Assembly: GCA_003278365.1 (NCBI GenBank)
Contig: QCFS01000007.1
Span: 1-60,416 of the forward strand
From: Prochlorococcus sp. AG-363-M17
Lineage (GTDB): Bacteria; Cyanobacteriota; Cyanobacteriia; PCC-6307; Cyanobiaceae
Direction of reading: 5' to 3'
DNA: 60,416 nt
Part shown: positions 55,271-60,416 of the stretch, one piece after another
Position numbering within the stretch: the first letter of the stretch is position 1
Layout of the letters: every line of letters starts with the position of its first letter
Program-made: the position numbers and the translations under genes
Notes under the pieces: generated by a model
Databases searched by the model: none
Told to the model about the DNA's origin: nothing
Seen by the model: the letters and a program-made list of their open reading frames with translations, nothing else

Positions 55271-56965
55271 TTATGAGGTGGCTATAGGATGGCGCCAACC
55301 AGTGCCAAATGCTTGTTGGCTAACCTTTAAAACTGGAGGAGCTTGTCGGCGTTTGAATTCACTTTTCTTTAGCAATTCACTAGCTTTTTGTACTATTTTA
55401 GGTTGATGTCCTAAGGAAATTAATTGATCGGCAGAGTATTTTTCTTCAATAAGTGCATTAAGAACTGGATCAAGAGTGGAATAATCAGGTAATGAATCAC
55501 TGTCTAGTTGATTCGCTCTCAATTCAGCACTTGGTGCTTTATTGCGAATGGACTTGCCAATAACATCGCCAAGAGTGGGGAGTCCCATCTCTTCTCGAAA
55601 TCGTTGGGTTGCTTTGGTGTCTAACCAGGAGCAGAGAGCGAAAACTGTTGTTTTATATAGATCACCTATAACTGATAATCCTCCATTCATGTCTCCATAT
55701 AGAGTGCAATAACCAACTGCCAGCTCTGATTTGTTACCTGTAGAGAGAAGTAGATGACCATGTTGATTGGCAACCGCCATAAGCAGCGTTCCTCTGATCC
55801 GAGACTGAAGATTTTCTGCAGCAATGTTTTCTAGAGGAGATCCAAATGATTTCGAGATTTCTTGATCGAATGATTCCATTAAATTACTTATTGGTAACTT
55901 ATAACTAGCTATACCTAATCGATTAACTAGTTCAGTCGCATCACTAACTGATGCATCTGAACTCCATGGCGAAGGCATCATTAACCCTGTGACATGGTTT
56001 GCACCTAGAGCTGATGTAGCAATTGTTGCAACGAGGGTTGAGTCGATTCCACCACTAAGGCCTACTAAAGCAGAGTTGAAACCACATTTTTTGGTATAGT
56101 CACGAACACCAAGTACAAGAGCATGAAAGAGCTCTTCCATCGGATCTACGTCTTTTGCATCGTTCAAGTGAATTTGTGATGTGATGTCCCATATTTTGAA
56201 GGATTCTTTGCAACTAGGTAGCTGTAAGACAATGTTTCTCTGGTCGTCAAGGATAAAACTTGAACCATCAAAAATTAACTCGTCATTCGCGCCAACCTGA
56301 TTGAGGTAAACAACAGGGCAATTGAGTCGTTGACTAGCTTGGCTTACTAAATCCTTTCTTGTTTTGTTTTTTGAAGGGTTGAATGGAGAAGCTGAGAGAT
56401 TAAGTAGGACATCAATTTTTGCTGGTATAAGTTGCGCCACGGGATCGGGACCACTTATGCGATGTGTTTGCAGTTCTTCTTCTACCCATAGATCTTCGCA
56501 AATAGTAATACCTATCCGCCAGCACTTTTCTTGTTTATAAATGTTAAAGACACCCGGTGATTTGGAGGGTCTGAAATAACGGGTCTCATCAAACACATCG
56601 TAACTTGGTAGCAGTTGCTTGCGACAAACTATTTCCCATCCATTTCGTTCTATAAGTGCTACTGAATTAAATAATTTAGGGATCTTCTTGTCAGGGATAG
56701 CTTCAGCAATCCCAACTAGTACTTTTAGATTAGAATTATCTAACGAGATTGTGTTTGATAGTGATTGTAGAATGGTTTCCTGATGCTTTATCTGGACTTC
56801 ATTCAGAAGTAAGTCTTTTGGCGGGTAGCCCCATAGAGAAAGCTCAGGAGTGATTAGCAGATCTGCCTTTTGGGAAATTGCTTCTTTAATACTTTTCCCT
56901 ATAAGCCTTCCATTGCCATTAAGATCTCCAACAAGAGGGTTTAATTGGGCTAGGGCAAACCTCAT
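55271..56965 (-). CDS. nadE: Glutamine-dependent NAD+ synthetase
   Basis: The protein has 564 residues. The N-terminal nitrilase-type glutaminase domain (about 1-260) has Glu in [15 protein letters not shown], Lys in [14 protein letters not shown] and the nucleophile Cys in [10 protein letters not shown]. The C-terminal synthetase domain has the ATP pyrophosphatase loop [14 protein letters not shown] and [19 protein letters not shown]. It makes NAD from the deamido form produced by the nadD product encoded just upstream, with which it overlaps (ATGA). Confidence 0.97.
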   Translation of the reverse strand: MRFALAQLNPLVGDLNGNGRLIGKSIKEAISQKADLLITPELSLWGYPPKDLLLNEVQIKHQETILQSLSNTISLDNSNLKVLVGIAEAIPDKKIPKLFNSVALIERNGWEIVCRKQLLPSYDVFDETRYFRPSKSPGVFNIYKQEKCWRIGITICEDLWVEEELQTHRISGPDPVAQLIPAKIDVLLNLSASPFNPSKNKTRKDLVSQASQRLNCPVVYLNQVGANDELIFDGSSFILDDQRNIVLQLPSCKESFKIWDITSQIHLNDAKDVDPMEELFHALVLGVRDYTKKCGFNSALVGLSGGIDSTLVATIATSALGANHVTGLMMPSPWSSDASVSDATELVNRLGIASYKLPISNLMESFDQEISKSFGSPLENIAAENLQSRIRGTLLMAVANQHGHLLLSTGNKSELAVGYCTLYGDMNGGLSVIGDLYKTTVFALCSWLDTKATQRFREEMGLPTLGDVIGKSIRNKAPSAELRANQLDSDSLPDYSTLDPVLNALIEEKYSADQLISLGHQPKIVQKASELLKKSEFKRRQAPPVLKVSQQAFGTGWRHPIATS

Positions 56966-57555
56966 TGTTCCTTAGTGGTTAGTCCATAAAGATTGTGCTT
57001 CAGAAGTATTGGTAAAACAGCGTGAGGGATATCTAAAAGTTTAGGCTCTTGCCTTACTGTTGAACTAGAGGCTTCTGGAATTTTTAGTGGAAGGATCTGG
57101 ATATTCGCACCAAGTAACTTTAGTGCGACTAGTTCTTCTTTACTTAGAGGCCACCCTTCGCGTGGGGCGATAGCAATTTGTGCGGTTTTTAAAATAGTTT
57201 TTGCTTGAAACCATTTTGGGAGCTGGCTGACAAGATCGCTCCCAATCACGAATGTCAGGTCTTCTGAAGGCCACAAAATGCTTGCACGTTCCAATGTCTT
57301 GATGGTCCAAGGACTACTTAATTCTTGTACTAACTGGAGATTGGGATTGGATATTGCTTCAACAAGAGCATTTAACATAGCCTGCCGCTTTTTGAGTGTT
57401 GCTTTGTGAGCTTTCATGGGATTGTTGCTTGCCCACGTAGCAACTCTTGGGAAAAGAGTTAATAGACCTTCTAGTAATGCTTGATGGCCAAGGGTTGGGG
57501 GATCTGCACTTGTTCCAAATAGAGCAATTTTCCGAGAGGTTATTTCTTTGCTCAT
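56962..57555 (-). CDS. nadD: Nicotinate-nucleotide adenylyltransferase
   Basis: The 197-residue nucleotidyl transferase makes deamido-NAD from nicotinate mononucleotide and ATP. IALFGTSADPPTLGHQALLE is the GxFDPxHxGH-type motif with the catalytic His. The C-terminal EASSSTVRQ is a variant of the ISSTxIR motif. Overlapping ATGA junctions with the GTPase gene upstream and nadE downstream place two successive NAD steps in one operon. Confidence 0.94.
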   Translation of the reverse strand: MSKEITSRKIALFGTSADPPTLGHQALLEGLLTLFPRVATWASNNPMKAHKATLKKRQAMLNALVEAISNPNLQLVQELSSPWTIKTLERASILWPSEDLTFVIGSDLVSQLPKWFQAKTILKTAQIAIAPREGWPLSKEELVALKLLGANIQILPLKIPEASSSTVRQEPKLLDIPHAVLPILLKHNLYGLTTKEQ

Positions 57556-58874
57556 GGCAAAAGAGCACTTAATTGATTATGTGTTTTTACTTTGTTCAAG
57601 GGCCAACTCCATAGCCATTGTCGAGCGGCTGGATTATTGGCAGCAATATGTTGCAGCATTATTTTTGGTAATGCCATTTGTTTATTGCTCCCACTGAGTA
57701 GTTCTTTTGCAGCAAGGCGTCCAGTTAATCTTGTTGTGTGTACTGCTAATGCAGCTTGGGCAATTGCTACAGGAGCTGCAGGAGCAAGAGTAAGACCTCC
57801 CGTGAACGGTGCAGTAATTAGTAAGAGATGACGTAATGTCCCTAAAGTTATTTGGATTCCAAGTTGGGCACCCCCAAGTAGAGCACTATATTCAGATAGT
57901 CTTTTTAGAAGCTTTCTCGCTGCAGGACCGCCAATTTGTATTCCATATAAATTACATAGTTGCACAATAAGTGCGGTGTCACAGGCTATTCCTCCTGCGA
58001 GGTCAAGTATCAAAAGTGGATTTGCAGCAACACCTGTAGCTTTTAGTGCAGCAAAACGACCTATTAAACCTTGGGCCTTAGCTTTACTACCTTTGAGTCT
58101 TAGTTGTCTAAGTTCGTTTTGGAGGTGATCTGCTTGACGGAGTGCGTTAAGTGATAGAAGAAGTTCTCCTTCTTTTGTTAGAAGGTTTGAGAGGTATTCA
58201 TGAAGCTCGTCGATTGCTGGAGAGCATCGGTGAGCCCTGACCTTTCCACTGGCTTGGATATGTGCTTTTCTCGGGGCCGCAGAAACAGCTTTTATAGCAA
58301 TACTTTGAGCTGGTTTAGGAAGCCTGGATCTGATGCTTTCAATAAGAGATGTTTGTTCTTTTTGAGTCCATTGGTCACATCTATTGAGCACCATGATTAT
58401 TGGCTTTCCACTTTGAACTAATACCTTCAAAGCATCTATTTCTACACTTGATATATCACTATCTAACACAAGCAAGATAAGGTCGGATTGAAGTGCTACT
58501 CGTGCTGCCAAACGACCTCTCCCTGCTTCGCCAATTTCGTCAATACCCGGCGTATCTACTAGGTATACCGAATCCAGAGTAGTGATACTTTGAGCCCATC
58601 GAACGCTCTCAATGCGGCGAGTACATCCATGCGCAACATCGGTGGCAAAGAAGTTTTCGCCAAGTAATGCATTCAATAAGCTTGATTTGCCTACACCAAC
58701 TCTCCCAAAAGCAGAAATTCTTAATTGTCGCCTGATTAAACGTTCAAGTTGTCGATCGAGCGCAACGAGCTCTCCTTTCAGTAAGCTTTGCTCACGATTG
58801 CTGAGAAGTAAATTGTCTCGCCATTTACTTAATAAGAGTTGGCTAGGCTCTGAAATCGTATGTAATGAGGTCAT
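57552..58874 (-). CDS. Era-like GTPase with C-terminal DUF697 membrane domain
   Basis: The protein has 440 residues from the ATG that overlaps the preceding gene's stop. The G domain has G1 in AFGRVGVGKSSLLNALLG, G3 in VDTPGIDEIG and G4 in LNRCDQ. From about residue 285 on it turns hydrophobic and Ala/Gly-rich (LLILDLAGGIACDTALIVQLC, then APFTGGLTLAPAAPVAIAQ), which fits DUF697. Cyanobacterial GTPases of this layout are membrane-associated and of unknown role. It is the second gene of the CNNM-GTPase-nadD-nadE series. Confidence 0.88.
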   Translation of the reverse strand: MTSLHTISEPSQLLLSKWRDNLLLSNREQSLLKGELVALDRQLERLIRRQLRISAFGRVGVGKSSLLNALLGENFFATDVAHGCTRRIESVRWAQSITTLDSVYLVDTPGIDEIGEAGRGRLAARVALQSDLILLVLDSDISSVEIDALKVLVQSGKPIIMVLNRCDQWTQKEQTSLIESIRSRLPKPAQSIAIKAVSAAPRKAHIQASGKVRAHRCSPAIDELHEYLSNLLTKEGELLLSLNALRQADHLQNELRQLRLKGSKAKAQGLIGRFAALKATGVAANPLLILDLAGGIACDTALIVQLCNLYGIQIGGPAARKLLKRLSEYSALLGGAQLGIQITLGTLRHLLLITAPFTGGLTLAPAAPVAIAQAALAVHTTRLTGRLAAKELLSGSNKQMALPKIMLQHIAANNPAARQWLWSWPLNKVKTHNQLSALLP

Positions 58875-59869
58875 TGGACTGACTTCCTCCACCAACCAGC
58901 AAGCACTGCTAAGACAGCATCTGCTCCAATTAAACCAACAAATCCACCAAATTCATCCACTACTACTCTGATCCCGTTTTTATCTGCTCGGAAACCATCT
59001 AGTAGACGATCAGCGCGAATCATCTCAGGAACGAATTCAACATCTTGGCATAGATCTGCAACAGTTAAATTATCTTGTCCTTGAAGTAAAGCTTGAAGAA
59101 GGCACTCTCTATTCGCTATACCTAAGATCTTGTCGACTTCTGTACCTAAAACAACCCACCAGCTTGTGTTGTTCTTAATTAGGAGATCTCTCAGTGAATT
59201 TAGAGTTGCCGATCCATCCAAGGTTGGAGCAGCAACTCTAGGAGTCATTAAATCTCTAGCTGTAATGTCGTTAAGTTGGAAGACCTTAGTAATCATGGCA
59301 GCTTCGTCAGCTTCTATAAGTCCTTTTTGAGAACCAAGTCTTGCAAGCTGTCTGATTTCATCTTCATCTGTACTGATTTCATCCTCGGCTGTAATAGTAG
59401 GTATTATTCTTTCCAATAACACCACAAGCGGCCTCATAATTAAACTAAGTAATTGGAGCACTGGAGCACTCGCTAATGAAACTTGTAGAGCGAACCTGCT
59501 GCCTAGTGATTTAGGTAAAATTTCTCCAAAGAGGATTACAAGAATGGTTAGCCCTATTGAGAAGACTGGCAAAGCAATGCCACTTATTGCTCTCTTCTCT
59601 AAAACGACGGTCGCATAGCCTCCAAGCATCAGGCTCCCGAAGATATTGAATCCATTGTTCGCTATTACCAGGACTGAAAGAGTTCTTCCTAGGCGCTTAC
59701 GTAACTTTGCTAATAGCTTTGCTCCTGCATACGCTTTGGGCCGATCAGCTAATTTGTGGACCCTCAGTGGATTGACTGTCAGGAGTGCGGCTTCGACCCC
59801 TGAACACCAAGCAGAGCCTGTGACGACGATGATGATCAGAAGTGATAGGACAAGGATGTCTCCACTCAT
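58871..59869 (-). CDS. CNNM/HlyC-CorC family (DUF21 + CBS) membrane protein
   Basis: The protein has 332 residues. The DUF21/CNNM transmembrane domain (about 1-175, with SGVEAALLTVNPLRVHKLA and LFGEILPKSLGSRF) is followed by a pair of CBS domains (about 200-325) that bind adenine nucleotides. Family members act in Mg2+/Co2+ transport or homeostasis. The C-terminal CorC/HlyC domain of longer relatives is missing, which is common. It is the first gene of the minus-strand operon ending in nadE. Confidence 0.9.
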   Translation of the reverse strand: MSGDILVLSLLIIIVVTGSAWCSGVEAALLTVNPLRVHKLADRPKAYAGAKLLAKLRKRLGRTLSVLVIANNGFNIFGSLMLGGYATVVLEKRAISGIALPVFSIGLTILVILFGEILPKSLGSRFALQVSLASAPVLQLLSLIMRPLVVLLERIIPTITAEDEISTDEDEIRQLARLGSQKGLIEADEAAMITKVFQLNDITARDLMTPRVAAPTLDGSATLNSLRDLLIKNNTSWWVVLGTEVDKILGIANRECLLQALLQGQDNLTVADLCQDVEFVPEMIRADRLLDGFRADKNGIRVVVDEFGGFVGLIGADAVLAVLAGWWRKSVQ

Positions 59870-60098
59870 ATTTGTGAAGTCTTTTGAATGTTGAGAGGTT
59901 GGTTAATACAAGACATTCTTATTTGTCTTGAGTAAGTTCGCATTAATTAAGAGAAGGTTAGTTAGTTATGAGCGTTTGAGCTTGGCTGATTGGTGATTCT
60001 TGTTGAGATACACAGGTGACTTGGGTGAGGTTGATTTGTCTTTTTGAATTCTAAGGTTCGTAGCTAGGCATATCGCTTCTAGAAGGAGGAGTTAATTC

Positions 60099-60158
60099 TT
60101 GGCTTTTATGCGCTATGAAAAGGGTGAGAAGTTTTGGTTCCAGCGTTGCTGTTACTAA
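60099..60158 (+). CDS. Candidate 19-residue sORF with strong ribosome binding site
   Basis: AAGGAGGA at 60083-60090 is followed after 8 bases by a TTG that opens LAFMRYEKGEKFWFQRCCY and a stop. The site is the best match to the anti-Shine-Dalgarno sequence I saw in any spacer of the window, with ideal spacing. An ATG in the same frame lies three codons on. It stands 27 bases before pepP and could be a leader peptide or a small protein. The rest of the 316-base spacer shows nothing else I can name. Confidence 0.3.
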   Translation: MAFMRYEKGEKFWFQRCCY

Positions 60159-60185
60159 AAACCTCTAGTCCTTTAAATCATTCTT

Positions 60186-60416
60186 GTGATTGATTTGTCG
60201 ATTTTTCGAAAGCGGCGTGAACGCTTTTTAACTCAATTGGGTAATGCTGCTGCAATTATTCCTGCTGCTCAATTAGTTACCCATCATGCAGATTGTGAGC
60301 ATCGGTTTAGGCAGGATAGTGATTTTTGGTATTTAACTGGGTTTGATGAGCCAGATGCAGTTGCTTTATTACTCCCCCATCGTCCGAGAGGGGAGCAATT
60401 TGTTCTTTTTGTACAT
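60186..60416 (+). CDS. pepP: Xaa-Pro aminopeptidase, N-terminal part (cut by window edge)
   Basis: The frame starts with GTG and runs off the right edge after 77 codons. LSIFRKRRERFLTQLG, then AAIIPAAQLVTHHADCEHRF and RQDSDFWYLTGFDEPDAVA, are the N-terminal domain of PepP (AMP_N), which precedes the metal-binding pita-bread domain outside the window. The enzyme removes an N-terminal residue before proline. No ribosome binding site is obvious at the GTG. Confidence 0.92.
   Translation, partial: MIDLSIFRKRRERFLTQLGNAAAIIPAAQLVTHHADCEHRFRQDSDFWYLTGFDEPDAVALLLPHRPRGEQFVLFVH

Noticed and set aside
55001-55298. Two overlapping reverse ORFs as possible new small genes
   Set aside because: Their sequences are the two frames of a broken ald gene, so they are parts of a pseudogene rather than genes.

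Overview
The window is a piece of a marine picocyanobacterial chromosome, most likely a low-light-adapted Prochlorococcus. The evidence is a psbA (D1) 3' end, an RNA polymerase with split rpoC1 and rpoC2, a cyanobacterial ATP synthase operon with both b and b' subunits, a high-light-inducible (Hli) mini-protein, a Ycf35 set, a P-II protein of cyanobacterial type, a BioK-type biotin cluster and very compact gene packing. Base composition looks AT-rich (about 40% G+C by eye). That is too low for marine Synechococcus and moderate for Prochlorococcus, but the strain cannot be fixed from this alone. I saw no prophage, insertion sequence, CRISPR array or clear genomic island: this is core genome.

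Layout. 1-3 kb: psbA end with a strong terminator, a TSUP permease, a membrane glycosyltransferase, tRNA-Thr(CGT) and a small DUF3493 protein. 3-8.7 kb (minus): rimP-nusA-ylxR-infB, a transcription and translation operon. 8.9-13.4 kb: HtrA-type protease, rpiA, hisD, rpsT, tatD. 13.7-23.1 kb: rpoB-rpoC1-rpoC2. 23.2-29.6 kb: hli, rlmN, an SSS transporter, a HEAT-repeat protein, DUF2997-ycf35-ferredoxin, rsmG and a J-domain protein. 29.8-34.6 kb (minus): a complete pimelate-to-dethiobiotin route, bioF-bioK-bioC-bioD, then an unrecognised 55-residue membrane ORF and bioA. 34.7-47.4 kb: Ski2-like helicase, fumC, purB, tlyA, glnB, queF, the ccs1/ccdA cytochrome c maturation pair, ftsW and a methyltransferase. 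47.5-53.4 kb: atpI-B-E-G-F-H-A-C. 53.6-60.4 kb: a DUF3326 pair, a decayed alanine dehydrogenase, a CNNM protein-GTPase-nadD-nadE operon (minus), and the start of pepP.

Many operons are joined by 4-base ATGA/GTGA overlaps (bioF to the 55-residue ORF; CNNM to nadE; nusA-ylxR; atpG-atpF), so translational coupling is a general feature here.

The best leads are small or decayed items: the 55-residue membrane ORF coupled to bioD; a TM-segment ORF that could join the HEAT protein by one base at a CCCC run; the ald remnant; hairpins on both sides of atpE; a perfect 13-bp inverted repeat in the rpoB leader; and two short ORFs with good ribosome binding sites (after psbA and before pepP). I did not find a convincing large new system.
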